Positions 15,631-25,476 of a DNA stretch of 64,000 bases are shown here, one piece after another. The stretch's first letter is position 1. The number at the start of each line of letters is the position of its first letter. This stretch comes from Planctomycetota bacterium (GTDB lineage Bacteria; Planctomycetota; Phycisphaerae; Phycisphaerales; SM1A02). The notes beneath the pieces were generated by a model. That model was not told the DNA's origin, did no database searches, and saw nothing but the letters and a program-made list of their open reading frames with translations. The stretch is taken from positions 1 through 64,000 of the forward strand of contig VGXR01000001.1 in assembly GCA_016873255.1 (NCBI GenBank), in the 5' to 3' direction. The position numbers and the translations under genes are program-made.

Positions 15631-18017
15631 CCCGCGCCCCCCGTCGGCTCGACCCATCCCTCGCCCGTCGGCGTGGGCACCGTGCGCTTCGGCCGCGCCG
15701 CGGCGTTGCCGTCGAGGTAGCCCTCGGCGATCAGCGCGCGGATCACCTGGTTTGCGATCGGCCCCGCGCTCTTGCCGCCCGAACCGCCGTGCTCGAGCAC
15801 CACCGCGATGGCATAGCGCGGGCGGTCCTGAGCGGCATCGCCCACGAGGCCCACGAACCAGCCGTGCTCGAGGCCCGTCACCGTGCGGTCGGGCGTGCCG
15901 TCGGCGTTGTCGTCGACCCTGATGGCCGGCGCCTGCGCGGTGCCGGTCTTGGCCCACACGGTCACGCCCGGGGCGTTGATGATGTTCTCGGTGGAACGGT
16001 CCTCGTAGGTCACGTGGTGGCCGGTGCCGTAGGTCTCCTCCACGGCCTGGCGCAGCCCCTCCAGCGCGCGGTCGCACGCGTGCGGGTCAAGCATCAGGTT
16101 GCCGGTGCGCCGCGGCCCGCGCCCGGAGACCTGCGTGCGCAGGAGGTCGGCATCGCGGATCAGCCCGCCGCGCGCGAGCGTGGCGTAGGCGTTCGCCGCC
16201 TGCAGCGGGGTCCACGTGATGAGCCCCTGCCCGATCCCCGAGATGACCGTGCTCACGCGGTCGCCGTTGCGGCGGATGCGCTCGGCCTCGGCCTCGGACG
16301 GCAGGTGGCCCGCGGCCTCGCCCGCGATGCGCACGCCCGTCACGTTGCCCGCGTCGTCAAGCTGCACCTCGCGCCGGGACACGCCGATGTCGAGCCGCTG
16401 CCCGAGCCCGAAGTCGCGGTACCACGCCGTGAGCGCGTCGATCCCCATGCGGTCGGCGAGCGTGTAGAAGAAGATGTTGCAGCTGCGGCTGATGGCCTGC
16501 TCCACGTCGAGCGCGCCGCCGAGCTTCTGCGAGTGCGTGGCGAAGCTGAACTGCTTGCGGTAGATCCAGCAGCGGCCGAACGCGTCGTTGGCGCCGAAGT
16601 AGTGGCCGTTGCACTCGACCCTCTCGTCCGCCCCGAACACGCCGCCGCGCACCGCGCCCACGTAGACGATGGGCTTGATGATCGACCCGGGCGGCAGCGC
16701 GGACTCGATCGCGCGGTTCACCGCGGGCGCACGCTGCGTGCGCTCGGCATCGGTGAACGCCTCGCCCGCGGACATGGTGGGCCAGGACACCATCGCGAGC
16801 AGCTCGGCGGAATCGACGTCGAGCACCACCACCGCGCCGTTGAGCGGCACGTGGTAGCCGAGCGGGATCGGCTTCGGGTCGCCGCTTGCGTCCCATCCAT
16901 GGTGCCACTGCTGCGTGATGGCAAGCCCGACCTGCGGCATGAAGAGCGACTGCACGTGCGCCTGCAGCGCGATGTCGAGCGTCAGCTGGATGTCGGTGCC
17001 GCGCGCGGGCTCCGCGCGCGTGGTGTCGCCGGTGTCGAGCCGCTGCACCGTGCGCCCGCGCGTGCCGCGCAGCAGGTCCTCGTAGGTGCGCTCGATGCCG
17101 CGGCTCCCGATCATGTCGCGGCCGGGCCGGTAGCCGCCGAGGTCGGTCGCCACCTCGCCGTCGGCACCCACGGCGCGGAAGGGGCGGCGGTCGAGGTCCT
17201 CGCGCCACACCTCCTCGCGCACGCCGCCGATCAGGTGGTCCGCCACGCCCGCGAGCTCGAGCGTGAGCGGGTCGCCGCGGAGCGGCCGCGGCATCGAGCG
17301 GCGGTCGAGCTGGATGCTCGCCGTGCTCCACGGGTACACGCGCCGCGTGCTGTCCTGCACCTCGAGGATGCCCGGGTGCGCGTCCGCCAGCTTGCGCAGC
17401 GCGAACGCCGCCTTGGCGGGAAGCTGCGTGGCGATCACGTGCGACTCGCTCTGCTCGGCGATGGGACGCGCGTCGAACTGCTCCTCCGCGGCCTCGCCGT
17501 ACTTGGCGCGCTCGAGCTCCAGCCGCGCCTCCCACACGGCGTTCGCCTTGCGCTCCACCTGCGTGCGCACGTCGCCCATGCGCGCGGCAAGCTCCGGGCG
17601 CGCGAGCTCGGCGGCGGCGGACGCCGCGGCGAGCACGGCGTCGAGCTCGGCCTGCAGCTCGCGCTGCTTGGCGCGGATGCGGGCCTCGCGCTCGGCGGGC
17701 CCCATCTTGTTCCACGCCGCGCGCCCGGCCTCGCGCCGCGCCGCGCCCACCGCGCGCGCGTCGACCCACGCGCCGTTGATCGCGGGATAGAAGAGCGCCA
17801 GGTCGTAGCTCGGGATGCTCTGCGCGAGAACGCGCCCCTTGCGGTCGGTGATGGTGCCGCGGACGGTGGGCAGGAGCGTCGTGCGGTCGAGCCGGCTCTC
17901 GGCGAGCGCGCGGTGCTCGCCGCCGGCCACCACGGAAAGCGTGAAGAGCCGCGTGAACATCGCGCCGAGCGCAAGCGCCAGCACGATGCCGACGACGAGC
18001 ATCCGTCGCTCGAACAT
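15627..18017 (-). CDS. mrdA: Penicillin-binding protein 2 (elongasome transpeptidase)
   Basis: 796 residues from the ATG at 18017. One N-terminal membrane anchor ([15 protein letters not shown]) is followed by a dimerisation domain and a transpeptidase domain with the catalytic triad of motifs: SIIK with Ser445, SCN in [14 protein letters not shown], and KTGT with Lys690. It cross-links the glycan strands made by RodA. An in-frame GTG at 18158 sits 6 nt behind a TACCCT box; starting there would add a 47-residue Pro/Arg-rich cytoplasmic tail, so the true start is uncertain. A coiled-coil-like insert (about 65-150) contains many Ala/Arg/Glu residues. Confidence 0.94.
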   Translation of the reverse strand: MFERRMLVVGIVLALALGAMFTRLFTLSVVAGGEHRALAESRLDRTTLLPTVRGTITDRKGRVLAQSIPSYDLALFYPAINGAWVDARAVGAARREAGRAAWNKMGPAEREARIRAKQRELQAELDAVLAAASAAAELARPELAARMGDVRTQVERKANAVWEARLELERAKYGEAAEEQFDARPIAEQSESHVIATQLPAKAAFALRKLADAHPGILEVQDSTRRVYPWSTASIQLDRRSMPRPLRGDPLTLELAGVADHLIGGVREEVWREDLDRRPFRAVGADGEVATDLGGYRPGRDMIGSRGIERTYEDLLRGTRGRTVQRLDTGDTTRAEPARGTDIQLTLDIALQAHVQSLFMPQVGLAITQQWHHGWDASGDPKPIPLGYHVPLNGAVVVLDVDSAELLAMVSWPTMSAGEAFTDAERTQRAPAVNRAIESALPPGSIIKPIVYVGAVRGGVFGADERVECNGHYFGANDAFGRCWIYRKQFSFATHSQKLGGALDVEQAISRSCNIFFYTLADRMGIDALTAWYRDFGLGQRLDIGVSRREVQLDDAGNVTGVRIAGEAAGHLPSEAEAERIRRNGDRVSTVISGIGQGLITWTPLQAANAYATLARGGLIRDADLLRTQVSGRGPRRTGNLMLDPHACDRALEGLRQAVEETYGTGHHVTYEDRSTENIINAPGVTVWAKTGTAQAPAIRVDDNADGTPDRTVTGLEHGWFVGLVGDAAQDRPRYAIAVVLEHGGSGGKSAGPIANQVIRALIAEGYLDGNAAARPKRTVPTPTGEGWVEPTGGAG

Positions 18018-18164
18018 CGACGTGGCGCGCAGCGGGGATGGGCGGTCGCTGTCGAGGGCCAATGGTCGTCCTGACCGGGGCCTGGGTGCTCGGCGGGGAG
18101 CCCGCCGGGGGCCGCGCAGCGTCCTGCCGCGCGCATCCCGCGGGGGCGGGACGTCCACGCGGAG

Positions 18165-18174
18165 AGGGTACCAT
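18165..18174. promoter_or_regulatory. Symmetric shared -10 element, mrdA / ychF
   Basis: AGGGTACCAT gives TACCCT on the minus strand, 6 nt before a GTG that opens the mrdA frame, and TACCAT on the plus strand, 10 nt before the ychF ATG. The two boxes share the central TA. Confidence 0.5.
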
Positions 18175-18184
18175 TCCTCCCCCC

Positions 18185-19273
18185 ATGGACGCAGGAATCG
18201 TCGGCCTCCCGAACGTCGGAAAGAGCACCCTTTTCAACGCCCTCACCTCGGCGGGGATCGAGGCGGCCAACTACCCCTTCTGCACCATCGAGCCGAACGT
18301 CGGGGTGATCTCCGTGCCGGACGGACGCCTGGCCACCCTGAACTCGTTCATCCAGAGCCAGAAGGTCATCCCGGCCATCATCCGCCTCGTCGACATCGCG
18401 GGGATCGTCCGCGGCGCCAGCGAGGGCGAGGGCCTCGGCAACAAGTTCCTGAGCCACATCCGCGAGGTGGACGCCATCCTGCACGTGGTCCGGTGCTTCG
18501 ACAACGCCGACATCATCCACGTGGAGGGCTCGGTCGACCCGATCCGCGACATCGGCACCATCGAGACCGAGCTGATGCTGGCCGACATGCAGGTGGTCGA
18601 GAACATCCTCGACAAGGCCGGCCGGACCGCCCGCAGCGGCGACAAGGAGGCCATCGCCAAGGTGGCCGTGCTGCAGAAGTGCAAGTCCTGCCTGGACGCC
18701 GGCAACCCGATCCGCAGCCTGCAGCTTGACGAGGAGGACCGCAAGGCGCTGAAGTCGCTCGGCATGATCACCGCCAAGCCGGTGCTCTTCGTGGCCAACG
18801 TCGACGACACCGACCCCACCGGCCAGGGCCCGCTCGTCCAGAGGGTGCGCGAGCATGCCAAGGCCAACGGCGGCAAGGTGGTGGTGGTCTGCGCCAAGAT
18901 CGAGAGCGAGCTCGCCGAGCTGTCCGAGGCCGACCGCGCCGAGATGCTGTCGGCCCTCGGCATGACCGAGCCGGCGCTCCACTCGGTCGCGCGCGCGGCC
19001 TATGAGCTGCTCGGACTGCAGAGCTACTTCACCGCGGGCCCCAAGGAGATCCGGGCCTGGACCGTCCTGAAGGGGGCCACTGCCCCGCAGGCCGCGGGCG
19101 TGATCCACACCGACTTCGAGCGCGGGTTCATCCGCGCCGAGATCTACTCGGTGGGGGATCTCGAGAAGCACAAGAGCGAGAAGGCCATCCGCGAGGCCGG
19201 CCGCATGCGCGCCGAGGGCAAGGCCTACGTGATGCAGGACGGGGATGTGTGCCACTTCCTGTTCAACGTCTGA
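18185..19273 (+). CDS. ychF: Ribosome-binding ATPase YchF (Obg family)
   Basis: 362 residues, the standard YchF length. G1 is GLPNVGKST (7-15), G3 is DIAG in [13 protein letters not shown], and the NKxD position reads NVDD, consistent with ATP rather than GTP specificity in this subfamily. A helical domain sits in the middle (about 130-200) and a TGS domain at the C-terminus ([20 protein letters not shown] through [14 protein letters not shown]). YchF binds ribosomes and is linked to stress responses. The gene appears to be transcribed alone, from a TACCAT box. Confidence 0.97.
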   Translation: MDAGIVGLPNVGKSTLFNALTSAGIEAANYPFCTIEPNVGVISVPDGRLATLNSFIQSQKVIPAIIRLVDIAGIVRGASEGEGLGNKFLSHIREVDAILHVVRCFDNADIIHVEGSVDPIRDIGTIETELMLADMQVVENILDKAGRTARSGDKEAIAKVAVLQKCKSCLDAGNPIRSLQLDEEDRKALKSLGMITAKPVLFVANVDDTDPTGQGPLVQRVREHAKANGGKVVVVCAKIESELAELSEADRAEMLSALGMTEPALHSVARAAYELLGLQSYFTAGPKEIRAWTVLKGATAPQAAGVIHTDFERGFIRAEIYSVGDLEKHKSEKAIREAGRMRAEGKAYVMQDGDVCHFLFNV

Positions 19274-19520
19274 TAATTGTGGCATTCGCTCGCCGGGCTG
19301 CTTCCTAACTCCATTTCGGAAGGCCACTTGCGTGCGGTGCTTGCATCCGCCGGACGCAGGGCTATCCTCTTCCCACTTCATGCTGCTTGCAAAGCCGTCC
19401 TTCGAGCACGCCGCGGACCCCGCGCGCACCGCGCGCACGGCGTTCGTGCCGCGTGCCATGACGTTCGGCTCGCGCAGCGGGACGCGCGCGAAGATCGCGT
19501 GTGCGTCAGCGGCCTCGAAG

Positions 19521-20153
19521 TCAGCGACCCCGCAGCGGGTCGCCGTCGATGTCCCAGCGGGCATCGACCTCGACCGCGTCCTCCAGAAGTGACATGTACT
19601 CGGCGGCGGCGATCTCGTAGGTCCCGAACCGGGCCATGTGGCCGTTGGCGTACTGGCTGTCGCACACCACGAATCCGCCGCGCCGCAGCCGGTCCACCAG
19701 GTGCACGAGGCACACCTTGCTTGCGTCGGTGCCCTTCCCCGGCAGGCTGAACATGCTCTCGCCGAAGAACGCGCCCTTGATCGCCACGCCGTAGAGGCCG
19801 CCGACGAGTTCGCCGTCGCGCCACGCCTCCACGCAGTGCGCGAAGCCCATCTCGTGCAGCTCGCCGTACACGCGCCGGATCTCGGGGCCGATCCAGCTGC
19901 GGTTGTCCTGCGATCGGTCTCGGGCGCACCCCTCGACCACCTGGTCGAACCGCGTGTCCACGCGGATCTCGAACTTCCCGCCGCGCGCGGTGCGAGCGAG
20001 GCTCTTCGACACGCGGAACCGGTCGTCGAGCGGCACGAGCGCGCGCGGGTCGCACGTGAACCACTCCACGCGGCCGCTCGCGGGGTCGCACATCGGGAAC
20101 GCCCCCCGGAGGTAGCCCGTCAGCACCAGTTCCGGCGTGATCGGCCGCGGCAT
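19521..20153 (-). CDS. aat: Leucyl/phenylalanyl-tRNA--protein transferase
   Basis: 210 residues. The N-terminal GYLRGAFPM and the central GVAIKGAFFGESMFS, followed by the VHLVDRLRRGGFVVCDSQ region, identify Aat. The enzyme adds Leu or Phe to N-terminal Arg or Lys, marking proteins for ClpS-ClpAP degradation by the N-end rule. It starts 4 nt after the stop of the aldehyde dehydrogenase gene and is probably co-transcribed with it. The 247 bp between its stop and the ychF stop contain no recognisable gene. Confidence 0.95.
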   Translation of the reverse strand: MPRPITPELVLTGYLRGAFPMCDPASGRVEWFTCDPRALVPLDDRFRVSKSLARTARGGKFEIRVDTRFDQVVEGCARDRSQDNRSWIGPEIRRVYGELHEMGFAHCVEAWRDGELVGGLYGVAIKGAFFGESMFSLPGKGTDASKVCLVHLVDRLRRGGFVVCDSQYANGHMARFGTYEIAAAEYMSLLEDAVEVDARWDIDGDPLRGR

Positions 20154-20157
20154 GGGG

Positions 20158-21522
20158 CTAGGCGCGCACCGCCGGGCGGCTCACGGCGCGCACCTGCGCG
20201 AACTGCCGGTGCCCCGCCTTGCCGCTGTGGAACCCGTAGCCCGAGTTGCGCGCGCCGACCCAGGGGGTCCCGGCCGCGCCGCCGCAGCCCTGGTTGATGC
20301 CGATCATGCCCGCGTTCAGCGCGCGCGCCACGCGCTCGGCATGCGCGCGCTCGCCGAAGACCGCGGCACCGAGGCCGTAGGGCGAGTCGTTCGCGAGCCG
20401 CACGGCCTCGTCGTCGGAGCCGAAGCTCATGATGCACGCGACGGGGCCGAAGGTCTCCTCGCGCATGATGTCCATGCCGTGGTCGAGTCCCGCGAGCACC
20501 GTGGGCTGGACGAAGTTGCCGGGCGCGTCGCCGCCGCCGGCAAGCACGCGCGCGCCCGCGGCACGCGCCTTCGCGACCTGCTCGAGCACCTTCTGCTTCT
20601 GGCGCGCGTTGACCATCGGCCCCACGTTCACGCCCGGCTCGCGGCCGTCGCCCTGCCTGAGTGCCCGGGTGCGCTCGAGGACGCGGTCGACGAAGGGCTG
20701 CTCAACGTCGCGGTGCACGTAGATGCGCTCGGTGCTCACGCACACCTGGCCCGCATTGCGGAAGCTGTTGCGCACGGCGAACGCCGCGGCCGCGTCGAGG
20801 TCGGCGTCCGGCAGCACCACCAGCGGGTCCTTGCCGCCGAGCTCCAGGATCACGCGCTTCAGGCCCGCGGCCGCGTCCTGCATGATGCGCACGCCCGTGG
20901 CGCGGCTTCCGGTGAAGACGATGAGGTCGACATCGGCCAGCACCAGCGCCCGGCCCACGTCGCCCGCCCCGTGCACCGCCTGCAGCACGTCGGCGGGCAG
21001 GTGCGCGGCGAGCGTGCGCGCCCAGAGGTCGGCGCAGAGCGGCGTCTCCTCGCTCGGCTTGAGCACCACCGCGTTGCCGGCCACCAGCGCGGGCAGCACG
21101 CTCTGCATCGGCATGAGCACCGGGAAGTTCCACGGCGTGATGGCGGCGCACACGCCGAAGGGGTCGTGGTGCAGCTCGGTGTGCGTGCGCTTGTCCTCCA
21201 GCAGCTCGGTTGCCAGCGCGTCGGCGATCTCGTCCACGTCCTCGGCGAGCGAATCGGCGCAGTGGTTGGCCTCGCCCTTGCCTTCGGGGAGCGGCTTCCC
21301 CATCTCGAGCGTGGCAAGCTCGCCGATACGGTCCGCGGCAGCCTTGAGGTCCGCGGCTGCGGCCTTGATGCGCGCGGACCGCTCGGCAAGCCCCAGCGCC
21401 GCCCAGGCCGGCTGCGCGGCGCGGGCGCGGGCCACCACGTGTCCGATATCAGGCGGAGCCGCGGCCTCCACCGAGCCCACGGGCTCGCCGGTCGCCGGAT
21501 TGACGGAAACGAGGGTCGGCAT
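20158..21522 (-). CDS. NAD(P)-dependent aldehyde dehydrogenase, succinate-semialdehyde type
   Basis: 454 residues, a full aldehyde dehydrogenase. The catalytic Cys261 lies in NAGQVCVSTER and the general base Glu227 in ILELGGKDP; the cofactor-binding PWNFPVLM and FTGSRATG motifs are present. Closest in pattern to succinate-semialdehyde dehydrogenases (GabD/Sad-like), but the substrate cannot be fixed. The start at 21522 is supported by a TATCCT box 7 nt upstream. Confidence 0.9.
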   Translation of the reverse strand: MPTLVSVNPATGEPVGSVEAAAPPDIGHVVARARAAQPAWAALGLAERSARIKAAAADLKAAADRIGELATLEMGKPLPEGKGEANHCADSLAEDVDEIADALATELLEDKRTHTELHHDPFGVCAAITPWNFPVLMPMQSVLPALVAGNAVVLKPSEETPLCADLWARTLAAHLPADVLQAVHGAGDVGRALVLADVDLIVFTGSRATGVRIMQDAAAGLKRVILELGGKDPLVVLPDADLDAAAAFAVRNSFRNAGQVCVSTERIYVHRDVEQPFVDRVLERTRALRQGDGREPGVNVGPMVNARQKQKVLEQVAKARAAGARVLAGGGDAPGNFVQPTVLAGLDHGMDIMREETFGPVACIMSFGSDDEAVRLANDSPYGLGAAVFGERAHAERVARALNAGMIGINQGCGGAAGTPWVGARNSGYGFHSGKAGHRQFAQVRAVSRPAVRA

Positions 21523-21529
21523 GGCCCGC

Positions 21530-21535
21530 AGGATA
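21530..21535 (-). promoter_or_regulatory. Candidate -10 box (TATCCT), aldehyde dehydrogenase
   Basis: TATCCT on the minus strand ends 7 nt before the ATG at 21522, predicting a transcript that begins at or next to the start codon. Confidence 0.45.
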
Positions 21536-21787
21536 GGCCGGGCGGCTTCCATGCCATGCGGGATCCCGGTATCCTTTTCGGTCTCCCAACACGGGCCGTC
21601 GGCGACTGCAAGTCCAGGCGCCGCATGGGTCAGCGCGAAGCGGCAATGACCGCGCTGACGCAGCCTCGGGAGTGCCGCGGCCAGGGTGATCCCGGTCCGC
21701 GAAAGACGGATGAAGCGCCAGCGGCCCCCGGGGTGCGCAGCGCACGGATGAACCCCTGGAGAGCGCCCCGCGCAAGAGCAGCACACC

Positions 21788-21793
21788 TACCAT
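21788..21793 (+). promoter_or_regulatory. Candidate -10 box (TACCAT), tRNA-Gln
   Basis: TACCAT lies 12 nt before the first base of the tRNA, a fitting position for a start a few bases upstream of the mature 5' end. No clear -35 is visible. Confidence 0.4.
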
Positions 21794-21805
21794 CGACGCA
21801 GTCAC

Positions 21806-21876
21806 TGGCCCGTGGTGTAACGGTAGCACAGCAGGTTTTGGTCCTGCTTGTCTAGGTTCGAATCCTAGCGGGCCAG
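21806..21876 (+). tRNA. tRNA-Gln (anticodon UUG)
   Basis: A 71-nt cloverleaf with a 7-bp acceptor stem (TGGCCCG with CGGGCCA) and discriminator G. The anticodon stem GCAGG/CCTGC encloses the loop TTTTGGT, so the anticodon is TTG at 21838-21840. The T-arm is CTAGG-TTCGAAT-CCTAG. The terminal CCA is not encoded. It ends 35 nt before glmU and is probably co-transcribed with it. Confidence 0.97.
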
Positions 21877-21911
21877 TTCCTCCCGACGCGTCGATGGCCC
21901 CGAGGCCACCG

Positions 21912-22703
21912 ATGAAGCACGCCACCAGCAACAGCAGAACCCAGAGCGCGATCATCCTTGCCGCCGGCAAGGGCACGCGCATGAAGAGCGACCTGCCGAA
22001 GGTCATGCACCCGGCGCTCGGCCGGCCGATGGTCGAGTGGGTGGCGGACGCGGCGCGCGCGGTCGGCTGCGGCAAGGTGGTGCTGGTGATCGGGCACGGC
22101 GCGGACACGGTGCGCGGCCACTTCGCGGGCCACTCGGGCATCGAGTTCGTGATGCAGATGCCGCAGCTGGGGACAGGCCACGCGGTGGACATGGCACGCC
22201 CGGTGTTCGAGCGCGGCGCGCTCGGCGAGGACGTGCTGGTGCTCTGCGGCGACGGGCCGCTGATCCGCGCGCGCACGCTCGAGACCCTGCTTTCCGTGCA
22301 CCGCGGCACCGGCGCGGCGGCAACGCTCGCCACCGCGGTCATCCCCGACCCCACGGGATACGGCCGCATCGAGCGCGACGCCGCGGGCGGCTTCCTGCGC
22401 ATCGTCGAGCAGAAGGACGCCACGCCCGCGCAGCTGGCGCTGCGCGAGGTGAACCCCTCCTACTACTGCTTCCGCACCGCGGACCTGTTCGACGCGCTGC
22501 GGCGCGTCACCAACCAGAACGCGAGCGGCGAGTACTACATCACCGACGTCTTCGAGCTCCTGCTCAAGGACGGCAAGCGCGTCAGCGTGGTCGACGCCGT
22601 GCCGCCCGAGGACGTCCTCAGCGTCAACACGCCGGAGCAGCTGGCCGAGGTCAGCGGCTTCCTCTCGAGCCGTTCCGCACCCGCAGCCGGAGCACGCGCA
22701 TGA
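21912..22703 (+). CDS. glmU: UDP-N-acetylglucosamine pyrophosphorylase domain (GlmU N-terminal half only)
   Basis: 263 residues. LAAGKGTRMKSDLPKVMHPA is the nucleotide-binding signature; CGDGPLIRARTLETLL, GYGRIERD and VNPSYYCFRTADLF follow as in GlmU. The protein ends right after the uridylyltransferase domain, so the left-handed beta-helix acetyltransferase half (hexapeptide repeats) of full GlmU is missing. Glucosamine-1-phosphate acetylation must then be done elsewhere. The start at 21912 follows GAGG with a 7-nt gap; an in-frame ATG at 21894 lacks a ribosome site. It overlaps prs by 4 nt. Confidence 0.9.
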   Translation: MKHATSNSRTQSAIILAAGKGTRMKSDLPKVMHPALGRPMVEWVADAARAVGCGKVVLVIGHGADTVRGHFAGHSGIEFVMQMPQLGTGHAVDMARPVFERGALGEDVLVLCGDGPLIRARTLETLLSVHRGTGAAATLATAVIPDPTGYGRIERDAAGGFLRIVEQKDATPAQLALREVNPSYYCFRTADLFDALRRVTNQNASGEYYITDVFELLLKDGKRVSVVDAVPPEDVLSVNTPEQLAEVSGFLSSRSAPAAGARA

Positions 22704-23683
22704 GCACGCTGGACCAAGACCACCTGAAGATCTTCGCATCGCGCAGCGGCCACGCCCTGGCGCAGCGCATGTGCGAGCACATCAGCATGCCGCTCGGCCG
22801 CGCCGAGACCGTGCAGTTCCCCGACGGCGAGCTGCTCGTGAAGCTGGCCGAGGACGTCCGCGGCCGCGACTGCTTCATCGTGGCAAGCACGTGCCTGCCG
22901 GTGAACGACAACCTGATGGAGCTCCTCGTCTTCATCGACTGCCTGCGCCGCGCGAGCGCCAAGCGGATCACGGCCGTGATCCCCTACTTCGGCTACGCGC
23001 GCCAGGACCGCAAGGACGAGGGCCGCGTGCCCATCACCGCCAAGCTCTGCGCCAACCTGATCACCGAGGCCGGCTGCGACCGCGTGCTGTGCGTCGACCT
23101 GCACGCCGCGCAGATCCAGGGGTTCTTCGACATCCCGGTGGACCACCTCACCGCCTCGCCGGTGCTGGTCGACTACTACCAGCAGCGCAGGGACGAGCTC
23201 GGCGAGTGCGTGGTGGTGAGCCCCGACATCGGCAACGTCAAGGTGGCCAACATGTACGCCAGCGTGCTCGGCTATGACATGGCCATCATCGACAAGCGCC
23301 GCCAGTCCGGGTCCAAGGTCGTCATCAAGAACCTGATCGGCGAGGTACGCAGCCGGCGCGTCCTGATGTTCGACGACATGATCTCGACCGCCGGCACCGT
23401 GGCCGAGGCCGCGCGCGTGGTGATGGAGGAAGGCGCCACCGGCTGCGAGGTGGCGTGCACGCACGCCGTGCTCGTGGGCCAGGCCTTCGCGCGCCTCGCG
23501 GCGCCAGAGATCTCCAGCGTCGCCGTCACCGACACGATCCCCGGCGGCGAGCGCCTCAAGCCCCTCGAGGGAAAGCTCGTCATCCGTTCCGTGGCCAAGC
23601 TCCTCGGCGAGGCCGTCCACCGCATTCACCATGACCAGAGCGTGAGCGCCATGTTCCACGATGGAATCGGCGTGAAGCGCTGA
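22700..23683 (+). CDS. prs: Ribose-phosphate pyrophosphokinase
   Basis: 327 residues. It makes PRPP from ribose 5-phosphate and ATP for nucleotide, His and Trp synthesis. The YFGYARQDRKDEGRVPI stretch, DLHAAQIQGFFDIPVDHL and the PRPP loop VLMFDDMISTAGT are all present. The glmU-prs-rplY-pth order resembles the spoVC region of Gram-positive bacteria. Translation is coupled to glmU through ATGA. Confidence 0.97.
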   Translation: MSTLDQDHLKIFASRSGHALAQRMCEHISMPLGRAETVQFPDGELLVKLAEDVRGRDCFIVASTCLPVNDNLMELLVFIDCLRRASAKRITAVIPYFGYARQDRKDEGRVPITAKLCANLITEAGCDRVLCVDLHAAQIQGFFDIPVDHLTASPVLVDYYQQRRDELGECVVVSPDIGNVKVANMYASVLGYDMAIIDKRRQSGSKVVIKNLIGEVRSRRVLMFDDMISTAGTVAEAARVVMEEGATGCEVACTHAVLVGQAFARLAAPEISSVAVTDTIPGGERLKPLEGKLVIRSVAKLLGEAVHRIHHDQSVSAMFHDGIGVKR

Positions 23684-23717
23684 CCCAGGCTCCAACCAAG
23701 AAAGGAGACATTCAACA

Positions 23718-24368
23718 ATGTCCAAGGAGACCCCTGTCCTCGTCGCGAAGAAGCGCGAGAAGCTCGGCACCCGGTATTCGCGCCGCCTCCGTGCGGCGGG
23801 CCAGCTGCCCTGCAACCTCTACGGTCACGGCTCCGCGCCGGTGGCGATCAGCGTGGAGGAGCATGCCACCCTCTACGCCCTCAAGCACGGCGCGCACGTG
23901 CTCGCCCTCAAGTTCGATGACGGCAGCACCGACACGGTGCTCGTCAAGGACCTGCAGTTCGGGTTCCTCGGCGACAACGTGATCCACATGGACCTCGCCC
24001 GCGTCAACCTCGACGAGGTGGTGACGGTCAAGGTGCACCTGTCGTTCATCGGCACGCCCGAGGCGGCCAAGAAGCCCGGCGCGATCGTCACGCACGACAT
24101 GCCGGAGATCGAGGTCACCTGCAAGGTGCGCGACATCCCCGAGGAGATCAAGACCGACCTCAGCCACATGGAGGGCGAGATGCTCACCGTGGGCCAGCTG
24201 AAGATGCCGGCCGGCGTCACCGCCGCCAGCGACGCGAACGCCGCGGTCATCCGCGTGCAGTTCATGAAGGAAGAGGCCGCCGCGGGCGAGGCCGCCGCGC
24301 CTGCCGCCGGTGCCGCGCCGGAAGTGCTCACCGCCAAGAAGGAGGAGGGCGCGGACGCCAAGAAGTGA
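23718..24368 (+). CDS. rplY: 50S ribosomal protein L25 (Ctc form)
   Basis: 216 residues, the long Ctc-type L25 with two domains. The N-terminal part (KREKLGTRYSRRLRAAGQLP) binds 5S rRNA. The C-terminal beta domain (VTVKVHLSFIGTPEAAKKPG, ISEIEVTC-like EIEVTCKVRDIPE) is followed by an acidic Ala/Glu-rich tail. A perfect AAAGGAGA Shine-Dalgarno sequence at 23701-23708 precedes the start, matching high expression. Confidence 0.95.
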   Translation: MSKETPVLVAKKREKLGTRYSRRLRAAGQLPCNLYGHGSAPVAISVEEHATLYALKHGAHVLALKFDDGSTDTVLVKDLQFGFLGDNVIHMDLARVNLDEVVTVKVHLSFIGTPEAAKKPGAIVTHDMPEIEVTCKVRDIPEEIKTDLSHMEGEMLTVGQLKMPAGVTAASDANAAVIRVQFMKEEAAAGEAAAPAAGAAPEVLTAKKEEGADAKK

Positions 24369-24415
24369 TGTCCTGACGGACACGCACCGAAGGATGCACC
24401 GCCAGCGAGCAGGCC

Positions 24416-25027
24416 ATGAAGCTCATCGTCGGACTTGGAAACCCCGGACCCGAGTACGCCGGAACCCGCCACAACGCGGGCTTCGACGTGGTCGACCGCC
24501 TTGCCAGGCGCTTCGCGCCGGGCGCGGCGCCGCGGGCCAGGTTCGCCGGGCTGGCCGTGGACGCGGAGGTGGGGGGCGAGAAGTGCATGCTCCTCAAGCC
24601 CACCACGTTCATGAACCTCTCGGGCCGCGCGGTCCTGGAGGCGGTGCAGTTCTTCAAGCTCGAGCCGTCGCGTGACCTCCTGGTGATCGTCGATGACCTG
24701 GCCCTCCCCTGCGGGTCCATCCGGCTTCGGCCGGATGGCTCGAGCGGGGGGCACAACGGGCTCACCGACATCGGGCTGAAGCTCGGGTCCAGCTACTGGG
24801 CGCGTCTGCGGGTGGGCATCGACCCCCCGGGCCGCGTGCGGCAGGTGGACTACGTGCTCGGCCGCTTCTCGCCCGACCAGCGCCCGCTGGTCGACGCCGC
24901 ACTGGACAAGGCCGCGCTCGCGGCCGAGTGCTGGGCGGCGAAGGGCCTCCAGGAGGCGATGAACCGTTTCAACAGCCAGCCGGCGCCCGCAGCGGCGCCG
25001 GAGAACACCAACAACCACAAGGATTGA
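24416..25027 (+). CDS. pth: Peptidyl-tRNA hydrolase
   Basis: 203 residues. KLIVGLGNPGPEYAGTRHNA contains the conserved Asn and the catalytic His19; TFMNLSGRAV, VDDLALPCG (with the His-orienting Asp) and SSGGHNGL complete the active site. It frees tRNA from prematurely released peptidyl-tRNA. It lies between rplY and rpsF on the same strand with 47-nt and 2-nt gaps, so it is probably in one operon. Confidence 0.97.
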   Translation: MKLIVGLGNPGPEYAGTRHNAGFDVVDRLARRFAPGAAPRARFAGLAVDAEVGGEKCMLLKPTTFMNLSGRAVLEAVQFFKLEPSRDLLVIVDDLALPCGSIRLRPDGSSGGHNGLTDIGLKLGSSYWARLRVGIDPPGRVRQVDYVLGRFSPDQRPLVDAALDKAALAAECWAAKGLQEAMNRFNSQPAPAAAPENTNNHKD

Positions 25028-25029
25028 CC

Positions 25030-25434
25030 ATGACCACGACCGAGACCCGAATCGGAAAGTACGAGGCGATGTTCCTCTTCCCGCAGTCCGCGTCCGCCGA
25101 CATGAACGCGGCGATGGACCACATCAAGGAGTGCCTGTCCAAGGGCGACGTCACGCTCCACAGCCTGATCAAGTGGGACGAGCGCCGGCTTGCCTACGAC
25201 GTGAAGGGCAACAAGCGCGGCGTGTACTTCCTGTCGCGCTTCACTGCGGAACCCCGCAAGGTGAGGGAGATCGAGCGCGACTGCCGCCTCAGCGAGAAAA
25301 TGCTCCGCGCGCTGATCGTCCGCAACGACGATCTGACCGACGAGCAGATGAAGAACGCCGAGGCCGCCCAGCGGACCATGGACGAGGCGCGCATGCGCGA
25401 CGAGTCCGCCGCCCCGGCCGGCACCGAGGAGTGA
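25030..25434 (+). CDS. rpsF: 30S ribosomal protein S6
   Basis: 134 residues. The S6 fold is recognisable from KYEAMFLFPQSASADMNAAM, WDERRLAYDVKGNKRGVYFL and a second half ending LSEKMLRALIVRNDD, with a charged C-terminal tail. The start is the ATG at 25030, 2 nt after pth. In most bacteria rpsF is followed by ssb, rpsR and rplI; here a terminator hairpin follows and ssb and rplI lie on the opposite strand. Confidence 0.95.
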   Translation: MTTTETRIGKYEAMFLFPQSASADMNAAMDHIKECLSKGDVTLHSLIKWDERRLAYDVKGNKRGVYFLSRFTAEPRKVREIERDCRLSEKMLRALIVRNDDLTDEQMKNAEAAQRTMDEARMRDESAAPAGTEE

Positions 25435-25476
25435 ATCCGCGCGGCGCAGGCCGCCCGGACATCCACGCGAAACCAG

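Noticed and set aside
19274-19520. Small plus-strand frame between ychF and aat
   Set aside because: It overlaps the end of aat, shows no start signal and its translation is low-complexity Ala/Arg.
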